DNA of 64,000 bases from VBDM01 sp964430565. GTDB taxonomy: Bacteria > Pseudomonadota > Gammaproteobacteria > Burkholderiales > SG8-39. Positions 33,065-41,659 of this stretch are shown piece after piece (position 1 is the stretch's first letter; each line of letters opens with the position of its first letter). The position numbers were made by a program, and so were the translations under genes. The notes beneath the pieces were generated by a model. It was not told the origin of the DNA. It searched no databases and saw only the letters and a program-made list of their open reading frames with translations. The stretch is taken from NCBI GenBank assembly GCA_964430565.1, contig CAYSFD010000047.1, forward strand, positions 62,001-126,000, written 5' to 3'.

Positions 33065-33787
33065 ATGGCTACCAGCATGAAAGTCCTGATCGAGGATCTC
33101 GTCGCGGCCTACCGCATCCTCGCCGAGCACGGCGTCATCGACGCGTACGGGCACGTGAGCGCGCGCTCTGAGCGAGACCCTAATCGCTATCTTCTGTCGC
33201 GCTCGCTCGCGCCGGAGCTGGTGATGCCCGAGGACATCATGGAGTACGACCTCGACAGCAACCCGATCGATCCACGCGGGCGAGAATCGGTGCGCGAGCG
33301 CTTCATTCACGGGGAAATCTACAAGGCGCGTTCCGACGTGAACGCGGTCGTCCACAACCATTCGCCTTCGGTCGTGCCTTTCAGCGTCACGGCGGTCACG
33401 ATGCGGCCGCTGTTTCACATGGCCGCTTTTGTCGGAGAGGGGATCCCGAATTTCGAAATCCGCGACGCCGAGAGCGGTACCGATCTGCTCGTCAAGACGC
33501 CCTATCTGGGGCAGGCGCTCGCGAAGACACTGGGGAAGTGTCCGGCGGCGCTCATGCGAGGGCACGGCTCCGTGACTGTGGGCGAAAGCCTTCCACGTGC
33601 GGTGGGACGCAGTATCTATCTCGAGATGAGTGCCCGCATGCAGCTTCAGGCAATCAGCATCGCTGGACCCGGCGGGAAGATTACCTATCTTGACGAGCAG
33701 GAAGTCCGGGCTTCCGTCCCCGTGCAAGACTACAAGCGCGCCTGGCCGTTGTGGCGGGCGAAGGCGCTTGCCGGCATAAAATCATAA
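33065..33787 (+). CDS. Class II aldolase/adducin family protein
   Basis: 240 residues. Zn-binding histidines are in VVHNHSPS and the C-terminal RGHGSVTVG. The N-terminal segment YRILAEHGVIDAYGHVSARSE is diagnostic of the family, which includes fuculose-phosphate and ribulose-phosphate aldolases or epimerases and related decarboxylases. The ATG at 33065 is 12 bases before another in-frame ATG and both are possible. It stands alone between tRNA-Asn and an aminotransferase gene, so the substrate cannot be inferred. Confidence 0.87.
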   Translation: MATSMKVLIEDLVAAYRILAEHGVIDAYGHVSARSERDPNRYLLSRSLAPELVMPEDIMEYDLDSNPIDPRGRESVRERFIHGEIYKARSDVNAVVHNHSPSVVPFSVTAVTMRPLFHMAAFVGEGIPNFEIRDAESGTDLLVKTPYLGQALAKTLGKCPAALMRGHGSVTVGESLPRAVGRSIYLEMSARMQLQAISIAGPGGKITYLDEQEVRASVPVQDYKRAWPLWRAKALAGIKS

Positions 33788-33811
33788 GCACGGGGCGCGT
33801 GAGCATCCAAC

Positions 33812-35029
33812 TCAATTAATGACGCGGGCGATACAGTCGGCCGAGTAATCGATATTTTTCGTATTGAGGGCGGCAACGCAGACGCGGCCGCTTTCGATCA
33901 GGTAGACGGCGAACTCCTCGCGCAGGCGGACGACCTGCTCGCGCGATAAGCCCGAGTAGGAGAACATCCCCCGCTGGCGCTCGATGAAGGAGAAATCGAC
34001 CTTCGGTGCGCGTACGCGCAGCTTTTGGACGAACTGGCGTCGCATCTCGCGAATGCGTTCGCGCATCTGCCCGAGTTCCTGCTCCCAGAGAGTTCGCAGT
34101 TCCGGCGTGGTCAGCACGGTCGCGACCACGTGCCCGCCGTGGGTGGGCGGGTTGGAGTAATTGGTGCGCACCAGGCGCTTGAGCTGGGACAGCACCCGCT
34201 CGGCTTCTTCGCTGCTCTGGGCGACCACCGAAAGCGATCCGACGCGCTCTCCGTAGAGCGAAAGGGACTTCGAAAACGAGCTGGAAACCAAGACGGGAAT
34301 TCCCGCCCGGGCAAAGCCGCGCACCGCTGCAGCGTCCGGAGCCAGCCCTTCGCCGAAGCCCTGGTAGGCGATATCGAGGAACGGAATCAGGCCGCGCGAG
34401 ACGACCTCCTCGATGACGGTTTTCCATTGGTCGCCGGACAAATCCACGCCGGTGGGGTTATGGCAGCAGGCGTGCAGCACTACGATGGAACCTGCAGGCA
34501 TCGACCTTAAAGCGGAGATCGTGCGATCGAAATCCAGCCCGTGAGTTTTCGCATCGTAATACGCGTAGGCGTGCACGGTGAACCCGGCGTTCTCGAACAG
34601 GCCGCGGTGATTTTCCCAGGAAGGATCGCTGATCCAGACTTCCGCAGCGGGCGCCACGTGCCTCAGAAAATCCGCGCCGACTTTCAGGCCCCCAGTACCG
34701 CCAAGCGCCTGCACCGTGACGATGCGCTCTTCCTTAAGCGCGGGACAGTCCGCGCCGAACACCAGCTCGCGGACTGCCCGATCGTAGGCCGGTAGCCCAT
34801 CGATTGGCAGGTAGCTGCGGGGCGCAGCCTGCTCGAGCAGCATGCTTTCGGCGCGGCGCACGCACGCGAGGAGCGGCACCTTGCCCTCGTCATCGTAGTA
34901 GACGCCGACGCCGAGGTTGACTTTCTTGGGGTTCCGGTCGGCGTTGAACGCTTCAGTGAGTCCAAGAATCGGATCGCGGGGCGCCATCCGGACCCCGGCG
35001 AGCGGGGAGGGTGAGTGCGGAGCGTTCAT
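33812..35029 (-). CDS. Aromatic/aspartate aminotransferase (TyrB/AspC type)
   Basis: A class I PLP aminotransferase, 405 residues. The PLP lysine is in SSSFSKSLSLYGERVG; other motifs are NLGVGVYYDDEGKVPLL, HACCHNPTGVDL and the C-terminal RQRGMFSYSGLS. The pattern suits the Asp/Tyr aminotransferase subgroup Ia. The first 14 residues (NAPHSPSPLAGVR) lack the usual short N-terminus and are encoded by GC-rich repeat-like DNA. Conservation starts at MAPRDPILGLTEAFNAD, so the ATG at 34987 may be the original start. It is divergent from uvrB, with 42 bases between the starts. Confidence 0.93.
   Translation of the reverse strand: MNAPHSPSPLAGVRMAPRDPILGLTEAFNADRNPKKVNLGVGVYYDDEGKVPLLACVRRAESMLLEQAAPRSYLPIDGLPAYDRAVRELVFGADCPALKEERIVTVQALGGTGGLKVGADFLRHVAPAAEVWISDPSWENHRGLFENAGFTVHAYAYYDAKTHGLDFDRTISALRSMPAGSIVVLHACCHNPTGVDLSGDQWKTVIEEVVSRGLIPFLDIAYQGFGEGLAPDAAAVRGFARAGIPVLVSSSFSKSLSLYGERVGSLSVVAQSSEEAERVLSQLKRLVRTNYSNPPTHGGHVVATVLTTPELRTLWEQELGQMRERIREMRRQFVQKLRVRAPKVDFSFIERQRGMFSYSGLSREQVVRLREEFAVYLIESGRVCVAALNTKNIDYSADCIARVIN
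34989..35022. repeat. Repeat-like GC-rich segment at the aminotransferase N-terminus
   Basis: The plus strand reads GGACCCCGGCGAGCGGGGAG followed by GGTGAGTGCGG, with short GGACCCC/GGGG complementarity. In the gene's frame it encodes PHSPSPLAGVR, a typical translated-repeat peptide, upstream of the first conserved residue. Confidence 0.4.
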
Positions 35030-35071
35030 CGTGCTAGACTAAAAAAGTTTTCTACGCTTGCAATTGTACCT

Positions 35072-37117
35072 GTGATCCTTCCGTTTCCCAACAGTCCTTT
35101 CCGTCTCGCGCAGGCGTTTGCTCCGGCCGGCGATCAGCCCGAAGCGATCGAGAAGCTTGTCCAGGGCATTCGGGACGGGCTCTCGTACCAGACACTGCTC
35201 GGCGTCACCGGTTCCGGGAAGACCTTCACCATGGCGAACGTGATCGCGCGTCTCGGGAGACCGGCGCTCATCCTCGCGCCGAACAAGACGCTCGCCGCCC
35301 AGCTCTACGGGGAAATGCGCGAGTTCTTTCCAGAGAACGCGATCGAGTACTTCGTCTCCTACTACGACTATTACCAGCCCGAGGCCTACGTCCCGTCGCG
35401 GGACCTCTACATCGAGAAGGACTCGAGCATCAACGAGCACATCGAGCAAATGCGGCTGTCGGCGACGAAGTCGCTGCTCGAACGCGAAGATGCGGTGATC
35501 GTCGCGACCGTGTCCTGCATCTACGGCATCGGCGATCCGGGCGACTACCACGGCATGATCCTGCACGTGCGCGAAAGGGAAAAGATTTCCCAGCGCGACG
35601 TCATTGCGCGCCTGGCGGCGATGCAGTACGAAAGAAACGAGCTCGAATTCAAGCGTGGCACCTTTCGCGTGCGCGGCGACGTGCTCGATGTATTCCCCTC
35701 CGAGAACTCCGAAACGGCGCTGCGTATCGCGCTCGAGGACGACGAAGTCGAGAGTCTTACTTTGTTCGATCCGCTCACCGGGCACGCCAGCCAGCAGGTG
35801 CCACGCTTCACGGTCTATCCCTCCAGTCACTACGTGACGCCGCGCGCAACGACTCTGCGCGCGATCGAGGCGATCAAGATCGAGCTGGCCGAGCGGATCG
35901 ATCACTTCCAGAAGGCAGGCAAGCTCCTGGAGGCCCAGCGTATCGAGCAACGCACCCGGTTCGACCTGGAGATGCTGAACGAGCTGGGTTTCTGCAAAGG
36001 CATCGAGAACTACTCCCGCCACCTGTCCGGAAGGAAAGAGGGCGAGCCGCCGCCGACGCTGATCGACTATCTGCGGCCGAACGCCCTCATGTTCATCGAC
36101 GAATCGCACGTCACCATCGGCCAGCTCGGGGGCATGTACAAGGGCGATCGCTCGCGCAAGGAGAACCTCGTCAATTACGGATTCCGGCTGCCTTCGGCTC
36201 TGGACAATCGGCCGCTCAAGTTCGAGGAATTTGAAAGGATCGCGCGCCAGACCGTGTTCGTCTCGGCGACCCCCGCGCAATACGAACGCGAAAGGTCGGG
36301 ACAGATCGTGGAACAGGTGGTGCGGCCGACGGGTCTGGTGGACCCCGGACTCGAGGTGCGGCCGGCATCGACGCAAGTGGATGACCTTCTTAGCGAGATC
36401 AATCTGCGGGTGGCGCTTAGGGAACGGGTGCTGGTCACCACGCTCACCAAGCGCATGGCCGAGGAGCTGACCGACTACCTGGCCGAGCACGGCGTGAAGG
36501 TCCGCTATCTGCACTCCGAAGTGGAGACGGTCGAGCGGGTCGAGATCATCCGCGATCTGCGCCTGGGCGAATTCGACGTGCTTGTGGGCATCAACCTGCT
36601 GCGAGAAGGTCTGGATCTCCCCGAGGTGTCGCTGGTGGCGATCCTCGATGCCGACAAGGAGGGATTCCTCCGCTCGGAGCGCTCGCTCATTCAGACCATA
36701 GGCCGCGCGGCGCGCCACATCAACGGCAGAGCGATCCTGTATGCGGACAGGGTCACCGACTCGATGAAGCGCGCCATCGGCGAGACCGAGCGCCGGCGCA
36801 ACAAGCAGGTCGAGTACAACCTGAAGCGGGGCATCACGCCTATCGGCATCTCCAAGCTAGTGAAGGACATGATCGAAGGTGCTCGCGACTTCGGCAACGT
36901 GCAACTGCAGTTGAAGGCTGCGCAGGAACAGGCGCGTTACGAATCGATGTCGGAAAAGCAGCTCGCCCGGGAGATCAAGCGGCTGGAAAAGCAGATGCTC
37001 GACTACGCGCGCAATCTAGAATTCGAGAAAGCCGCCGAAGCGCGCGACCGGCTGGGCGAGCTCAAGCGCAGCGTTTTTGGCGCTTCGCCCGAGGAATCCG
37101 CCCGTGCCGTCGGTTAG
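35072..37117 (+). CDS. uvrB: Excinuclease ABC subunit B
   Basis: The damage-verification helicase-like subunit of nucleotide excision repair. Walker A is in LLGVTGSGKTFTMANVI. The beta-hairpin region YYDYYQPEAYVPSRDLYIEKD, helicase motifs MFIDESHVTIGQL and QTIGRAARHINGRAILYAD, and the C-terminal UvrC-binding domain (KQMLDYARNLEFEKAAEARD) are present. The GTG at 35072 starts MILPFPNSPFRLAQAF and gives 681 residues, near the E. coli size. An upstream ATG would overlap the divergent aminotransferase gene. Confidence 0.97.
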   Translation: MILPFPNSPFRLAQAFAPAGDQPEAIEKLVQGIRDGLSYQTLLGVTGSGKTFTMANVIARLGRPALILAPNKTLAAQLYGEMREFFPENAIEYFVSYYDYYQPEAYVPSRDLYIEKDSSINEHIEQMRLSATKSLLEREDAVIVATVSCIYGIGDPGDYHGMILHVREREKISQRDVIARLAAMQYERNELEFKRGTFRVRGDVLDVFPSENSETALRIALEDDEVESLTLFDPLTGHASQQVPRFTVYPSSHYVTPRATTLRAIEAIKIELAERIDHFQKAGKLLEAQRIEQRTRFDLEMLNELGFCKGIENYSRHLSGRKEGEPPPTLIDYLRPNALMFIDESHVTIGQLGGMYKGDRSRKENLVNYGFRLPSALDNRPLKFEEFERIARQTVFVSATPAQYERERSGQIVEQVVRPTGLVDPGLEVRPASTQVDDLLSEINLRVALRERVLVTTLTKRMAEELTDYLAEHGVKVRYLHSEVETVERVEIIRDLRLGEFDVLVGINLLREGLDLPEVSLVAILDADKEGFLRSERSLIQTIGRAARHINGRAILYADRVTDSMKRAIGETERRRNKQVEYNLKRGITPIGISKLVKDMIEGARDFGNVQLQLKAAQEQARYESMSEKQLAREIKRLEKQMLDYARNLEFEKAAEARDRLGELKRSVFGASPEESARAVG

Positions 37118-37170
37118 ATCAAGAAGTGGCTCGGCTGCCGGGTGCTCGCAAGAGGGAGTTCTCCATCGAG

Positions 37171-37686
37171 ATGACGATGTCCGGTAAGAAAACAGGCGTT
37201 CTATTCGTCTGCACGGGAAACATCTGCCGTTCACCGACTGCGGAAGCGATTTTTCGCAGGCTGGCTTCCGACGCGGGAGTCGGTGAGACGATCCTCGCCG
37301 ACTCTGCCGGCACGCACGCTTACCACATCGGAGAACCGCCGGATCCCCGGGCGCAGGCCGCGGCGGCAAAGCGTGGTTACGATCTCAGCGGGCTACGAGC
37401 CCGCCGGTTCGAGCGCACCGATTTCGAGCGTTTCGAGCTGATCCTCGCCATGGACAGCGATCATTACTCGATTCTTTCCGGCATGTCGCAGCCATCGAGC
37501 GGCCAAAGACTGAAATTGATGATGTCCTACGCGCGACGCTTTAGCGAGCGGGACGTGCCCGACCCGTACTACGGTGGAGCGCAGGGATTCGAGCGCGTGC
37601 TCGACATGCTCGAGGACGCGGCGCAAGGATTGCTGGAATCCTTGCGCAAGGCAGAAATTCCTGGATTCCCGCTTTCGCGGGAATGA
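37171..37686 (+). CDS. Low molecular weight protein-tyrosine phosphatase
   Basis: About 171 residues. The P-loop VLFVCTGNICRSPTAEAIF carries the catalytic cysteine and arginine, and the general acid is in DVPDPYYGG. Bacterial members remove phosphate from BY-kinases or small substrates. A BY-kinase gene is 14 kb away, so a link is possible but not shown. The ATG at 37171 is chosen because conserved sequence starts a few residues later; the ATG at 37177 is equally possible. The last ten or so residues (EIPGFPLSRE) and the stop are encoded by dispersed repeat family B. Confidence 0.9.
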   Translation: MTMSGKKTGVLFVCTGNICRSPTAEAIFRRLASDAGVGETILADSAGTHAYHIGEPPDPRAQAAAAKRGYDLSGLRARRFERTDFERFELILAMDSDHYSILSGMSQPSSGQRLKLMMSYARRFSERDVPDPYYGGAQGFERVLDMLEDAAQGLLESLRKAEIPGFPLSRE

Positions 37687-37689
37687 CGG
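37656..37689. repeat. Dispersed palindromic repeat, family B, copy 2
   Basis: ATTCCTGGATTCCCGC-TTT-GCGGGAATGACGG, the mirror of the copy at 9610-9679. It supplies the 3' end and stop of the phosphatase gene and fills the space before the convergent rne stop. Directly before it, the coding segment at 37621-37648 is another inverted repeat (GCGCAAGGATT / AATCCTTGCGC). Confidence 0.75.
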
Positions 37690-37692
37690 AGA

Positions 37693-40359
37693 TCAGGAGT
37701 CCTTTGGGCTGGAGGATTCGCGTCCGGTTTCCACCTGAACCAGGGGTTCGGCGATATCGGGCGGCGGCGCACGACGCTCCCGCTTGGCTGGAACGAATGC
37801 AGGCACGGGTGACGGCGCGGCTTGGCTACCCTGCCGAGTCTGAATCATCTCCAGGCCGCTTTCCTTGAGGGCGCGGTCGATCTCAGCCGGATCGGCGACG
37901 GGCGGCGGGGGCGGAGGAGCTCGCCTCACTTCGGGAGCGGGCGGGGGCGGCGGAGGTGGAGCCAGGCGCACTTCGGGAGCGGGCGGAGGCGGCGGGGGCG
38001 GAGCCAGCCGCACTTCGGGAGCGGCTTGTACTTGTGGCTCGATCGCGGGCGGCTCGCCCATCGATTCGAGGCGCTGTGGCGCCGCAACGTCAACGGGCAT
38101 AAATTCTGTCGAAGGACCTGGGGTGGCCGGTACGCCGAACTGAGGCGCTTGCACCGGGCGCTGCTCTTCGCTGCGAGCCGCCACCGGCGCGTTTGCGCGG
38201 CTTTGGCCGGCATCGCGGTCCCGACCGCGACCGCGGTCCCGGCCACGCTGCTGCCGCCCGCGCTGGTGATCGCTTGCCTGCTGTTCGGTCCCGCTCGCTT
38301 GTTGCGGCGCTGGGCCATCCGGCTGCTTCTGCTGCTCCGCAGGTCTGCGCTCCTGGCGCTCGCCGCGCTGCGGGTCGCCGGACGGACGATCGGGGCGTTG
38401 GTGGCGCTCGCCGCGTTCGTTGCGCGGCCGTCGCTCACCCCGCTTTTCACTGCGCTCCTCGCTGCGCCCGTCACGCCCGGAGCGTTGATCCGGGCGGCCT
38501 TCGCCGCGTCCGCGGGAACGATCGCGCTCGCCGCGGTCGCGACGCCCGGGTCGCTCTGAAGGGGTTTCGCGGCGCTGGGGAAGTTCGAGGGCAGGCTGCA
38601 CGCGTGCCGGAACCGTTGTCGCATCGCCCTTGAGCCAGCCGAAGAATCGCCCCATGATTCCTGGCTGAGATTCAGCGGGACGCGAGGTTTCCGGTGTTGT
38701 GGGTTTTGGCGGCACCGGCGCGGGTCGCTCGGGAGTGACGCCCTGCACCGCAGCCTGCGGTCGCTGCGGTTTCGCTTCCTGTGCGAGCGGCGTCTGCGCC
38801 TGTTCCTCGGCTGGCGCCGCCACGAGGTTGTAGCTCGCCGGCAATGCTTCAGCCTGATTGAGATCGTCGTGACGCAGCCGCTCTATCTTGTAGTTCGGCG
38901 TCTCGAGATGGGTATTCGGGATCAGCACCACGTTCACCTTCAACCGCGCCTCGATCGAATGGATGTCGGCACGCTTTTCATTGAGCAGGAACGTGGCGAC
39001 GTCCACCGGTACCTGGGCGTGTACCGCCGCGCTATTCTCCTTCATCGCCTCCTCTTGGATGATGCGGAGGATATGCAGCGCGGTCGATTCAGTACCGCGA
39101 ATGTGTCCGGTACCGTTACAGCGCGGACAAGTGATGTTGCTGCCTTCTCCGAGCGAAGGGCGCAGGCGCTGGCGCGAAAGCTCCATCAGCCCGAACCGGG
39201 AGATCTTGCCCATCTGCACTCGCGCCCGATCGAAGTGCAGCCCATCGCGCAGTCGGTTCTCCACTTCGCGCTGGTTGCGCTGGTTCTCCATGTCGATGAA
39301 GTCGATGACGATTAGGCCTCCGAGGTCGCGCAGCCGCAGCTGGCGGGCGATCTCTTCGGCCGCTTCGACGTTGGTGTTGAACGCCGTCTGCTCGATGTCG
39401 TGGCCTTTTGTGGCGCGCGCAGAGTTGACGTCGATCGAGACGAGGGCTTCGGTGTGGTCAATCACGACCGCGCCGCCCGAAGGCAGGGATACCTGGCGCG
39501 AATAAGCGGTCTCGATCTGGTGCTCGATCTGAAAGCGCGAGAACAGGGGCACGTCGTCGCGGTAGCGCTTCACGCGCCCGACGTTGTCGGGCATGACGTT
39601 GCTCATGAACGCCATGGTCTGCTCGAAGATCGGATCGGTGTCGATCAGGATCTCGCCGATGTCCGGCTGGAAGTAGTCGCGAATGGCGCGGATGACGAGG
39701 CTGCCTTCCTGGTAGATCAGGAAAGGCGCCGGGTTGAGAAGCTTGCCCTCGGGGTCGCGAATCGGCTCAGTCGCCTCGATGACCTTGCTCCACAGCTTGA
39801 GCAGATAGCTCAAGTCCCACTGCAACTCTTCGTAGGTGCGTGCTATGCCGGCGGTGCGGCCGATGATGCTCATTCCGGCCGGAACTTCGAGCTTGTCCAT
39901 GATGTCGCGCAGCTCGTCGCGATCCTCGCCCTCGACGCGGCGCGACACGCCGCCGCCGCGGGGATTGTTCGGCATCAATACGAGGTAACGCCCGGCGAGA
40001 CTGATGAAGGTCGTGAGCGCCGCGCCTTTGGTGCCGCGCTCGTCCTTTTCGACCTGGACGATAAGCTCCTGACCTTCGTGGATTGCATCCTGGATTCGGG
40101 CGCGGCCGACATCCACACCCGGCTTAAAAAACTGCCGCGCGACTTCCTTGAAGGGAAGAAATCCGTGACGCTCGGTGCCGTAGTCCACGAAAGCGGCCTC
40201 GAGACTGGGCTCGACCCGCGTGACCACGCTCTTGTAGATGTTGCTCTTTCTTTGTTCCTTCGCGGCCGATTCAATGTCGAGGTCTACGAGTTTCTGGCCA
40301 TCGACAATCGCGACACGGAGTTCCTCGGCCTGTGTCGCATTGAAAAGCATGCGCTTCAT
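37693..40359 (-). CDS. rne: Ribonuclease E/G
   Basis: The endoribonuclease that initiates mRNA decay and processes rRNA and tRNA. 888 residues from MKRMLFNATQAEELRVAIVD. It has an S1 domain (SNIYKSVVTRVEPSLEAAFV), the DNase I-like catalytic part with aspartates in VSIDVNSARA and IVIDFIDME, and the Zn-link CPRCNGTG. From about residue 520 the tail is disordered: a basic Arg/Gly/Asp-rich RNA-binding stretch, then three tandem proline blocks. ATG 40359 is preceded by GGGAGA. It is divergent from rluC across a long intergenic region, as is common for rne and its autoregulatory leader. Confidence 0.97.
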   Translation of the reverse strand: MKRMLFNATQAEELRVAIVDGQKLVDLDIESAAKEQRKSNIYKSVVTRVEPSLEAAFVDYGTERHGFLPFKEVARQFFKPGVDVGRARIQDAIHEGQELIVQVEKDERGTKGAALTTFISLAGRYLVLMPNNPRGGGVSRRVEGEDRDELRDIMDKLEVPAGMSIIGRTAGIARTYEELQWDLSYLLKLWSKVIEATEPIRDPEGKLLNPAPFLIYQEGSLVIRAIRDYFQPDIGEILIDTDPIFEQTMAFMSNVMPDNVGRVKRYRDDVPLFSRFQIEHQIETAYSRQVSLPSGGAVVIDHTEALVSIDVNSARATKGHDIEQTAFNTNVEAAEEIARQLRLRDLGGLIVIDFIDMENQRNQREVENRLRDGLHFDRARVQMGKISRFGLMELSRQRLRPSLGEGSNITCPRCNGTGHIRGTESTALHILRIIQEEAMKENSAAVHAQVPVDVATFLLNEKRADIHSIEARLKVNVVLIPNTHLETPNYKIERLRHDDLNQAEALPASYNLVAAPAEEQAQTPLAQEAKPQRPQAAVQGVTPERPAPVPPKPTTPETSRPAESQPGIMGRFFGWLKGDATTVPARVQPALELPQRRETPSERPGRRDRGERDRSRGRGEGRPDQRSGRDGRSEERSEKRGERRPRNERGERHQRPDRPSGDPQRGERQERRPAEQQKQPDGPAPQQASGTEQQASDHQRGRQQRGRDRGRGRDRDAGQSRANAPVAARSEEQRPVQAPQFGVPATPGPSTEFMPVDVAAPQRLESMGEPPAIEPQVQAAPEVRLAPPPPPPPAPEVRLAPPPPPPPAPEVRRAPPPPPPVADPAEIDRALKESGLEMIQTRQGSQAAPSPVPAFVPAKRERRAPPPDIAEPLVQVETGRESSSPKDS
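37901..38020 (-). repeat. Tandem proline-rich repeat inside rne
   Basis: Encodes three near-identical copies of APEVRLAPPPPPPP (14 residues, 42 bases) near the C-terminus of RNase E. The DNA copies are almost identical, so expansion and contraction by slippage is likely. Confidence 0.8.
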
Positions 40360-40729
40360 TGTTCTGTTCTCCCGCGCGCGCGGGCAGCACAAACCATGAG
40401 CCTGGTTTCAAGAGGCTACCTTCGCATTAGTGATCCTGGGATCATGTGAACGGGGTGTTGGTTTGTCGGATTGGGGCGCTGCGGTGCAGGTCCCGGTCTG
40501 TTCTGCCGATATGCTGTTGGCGCGCTGTTCAACTACTATCACTGGTTGGATAACCAACCGCCTTGCGGCTTCGGGTTCGTTCGCTCGTACGATAAGATTT
40601 GAGCGGCGGCGGAACCGGGGACAATGTAGCCAGTCTTGTCTGGGGGCGAAAATTCGCACCATCTTCATGTACAAGTACACGTACAAGCGGCCGTCCCGCA
40701 TCGGAAGCAGCGCAGAGATCATAAACAAA
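40360..40729. other. Divergent rne/rluC intergenic region, probable rne 5' leader
   Basis: 370 bases without a convincing gene. In proteobacteria this space holds the long rne 5' UTR used for autoregulation, and rluC lies on the other side. Visible structure includes the hairpin GGTTGG-ATAA-CCAACC near 40542-40557 and the local repeat GTACAAGTACACGTACAAGC near 40671-40690. No further feature could be assigned. Confidence 0.5.
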
Positions 40730-41659
40730 ATGAAGGATTTAAGCAACGTCTCCGCAGTCGAGGTCGACAGCGGGAGCGAGGGTCAGCGAGTTGACAACTT
40801 CCTGATGCGGGTCTGCAAGGGGGTGCCGCGCAGCCACATCTACCGCATCCTTCGCACCGGAGAGGTAAGAATCAACAGCCGGCGAGTGGATGCAACCTAT
40901 CGCCTGCAGCCGGGCGACCGCGTTCGCATTCCGCCGATGCGAATGGCGGTTCGTGCGCCAAAACCTGCGCCGGCGGCCGCGCGGCAGCTGCCGGTCGTCT
41001 TCGAGGACGGGGCACTCCTGGTTGTAGACAAGCCTTCGGGACTCGCAGTCCATGGGGGAAGCGGGGTGAGTTTCGGGGTCATCGAGCAGATGCGCGCTGC
41101 AAGGCCGGAGCTGAAATTTCTGGAGCTCGTGCATCGGCTCGATCGCGAGACCTCGGGCTTGCTCGTCCTCGCCAAGAAACGCTCGGCATTGACGGCGCTG
41201 CACGCGGCGCTGCGCGAAGGCAGGATGCGCAAGCATTACCTCGCGCTGGTGAAAGGAGCATGGCGGGACGAGATGCGTCGCATCAGCCTGCCGCTCAAGA
41301 AACATGTGAACCGAACCGGCGAGCGGCGAGTCAGCGTGCATCGCGAGGGGCGCGAATCGGAAACCGTGTTCGGGAAGGAGCGGAAGTTTCGCGACTACAC
41401 GCTGCTTTCAGCGGAACTTCTGACCGGGCGTACTCATCAGATTCGTGTGCACCTCGCCCACTTGGGTTTCCCTATCGCCGGAGACGACAAGTACGGTGAT
41501 TTCGAGCTCAATCGGTCGTTGCCGAAGCAGGGCCTGAAGCGCATGTTTCTGCACGCCGCAGAGCTGGAATTCATTCATCCTCTTTCAGGTGACAAGATGA
41601 AGCTTCACGCGCCATTGCCCGAGCCGCTGGCGCGTTTTCTGGATTCCCTGGCTGCCTGA
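40730..41659 (+). CDS. rluC: 23S rRNA pseudouridine synthase RluC
   Basis: Isomerises uridines 955, 2504 and 2580 (E. coli numbering) of 23S rRNA. 309 residues. An N-terminal S4 domain (QRVDNFLMRVCKGVPRSHIY) is followed by the RluA-family catalytic motif VHRLDRETSGLLVLAKK with the essential aspartate, and LTGRTHQIRVHLAHLG. The position divergent to rne is the usual one for rluC. The ATG at 40730 follows an A-rich stretch without a clear ribosome binding site. Its stop overlaps the next start (TGATG). Confidence 0.94.
   Translation: MKDLSNVSAVEVDSGSEGQRVDNFLMRVCKGVPRSHIYRILRTGEVRINSRRVDATYRLQPGDRVRIPPMRMAVRAPKPAPAAARQLPVVFEDGALLVVDKPSGLAVHGGSGVSFGVIEQMRAARPELKFLELVHRLDRETSGLLVLAKKRSALTALHAALREGRMRKHYLALVKGAWRDEMRRISLPLKKHVNRTGERRVSVHREGRESETVFGKERKFRDYTLLSAELLTGRTHQIRVHLAHLGFPIAGDDKYGDFELNRSLPKQGLKRMFLHAAELEFIHPLSGDKMKLHAPLPEPLARFLDSLAA

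Noticed and set aside
35039..36718. Minus-strand frame of 559 codons within uvrB
   Set aside because: It is antisense to complete helicase motifs of UvrB and is an artefact of codon bias.
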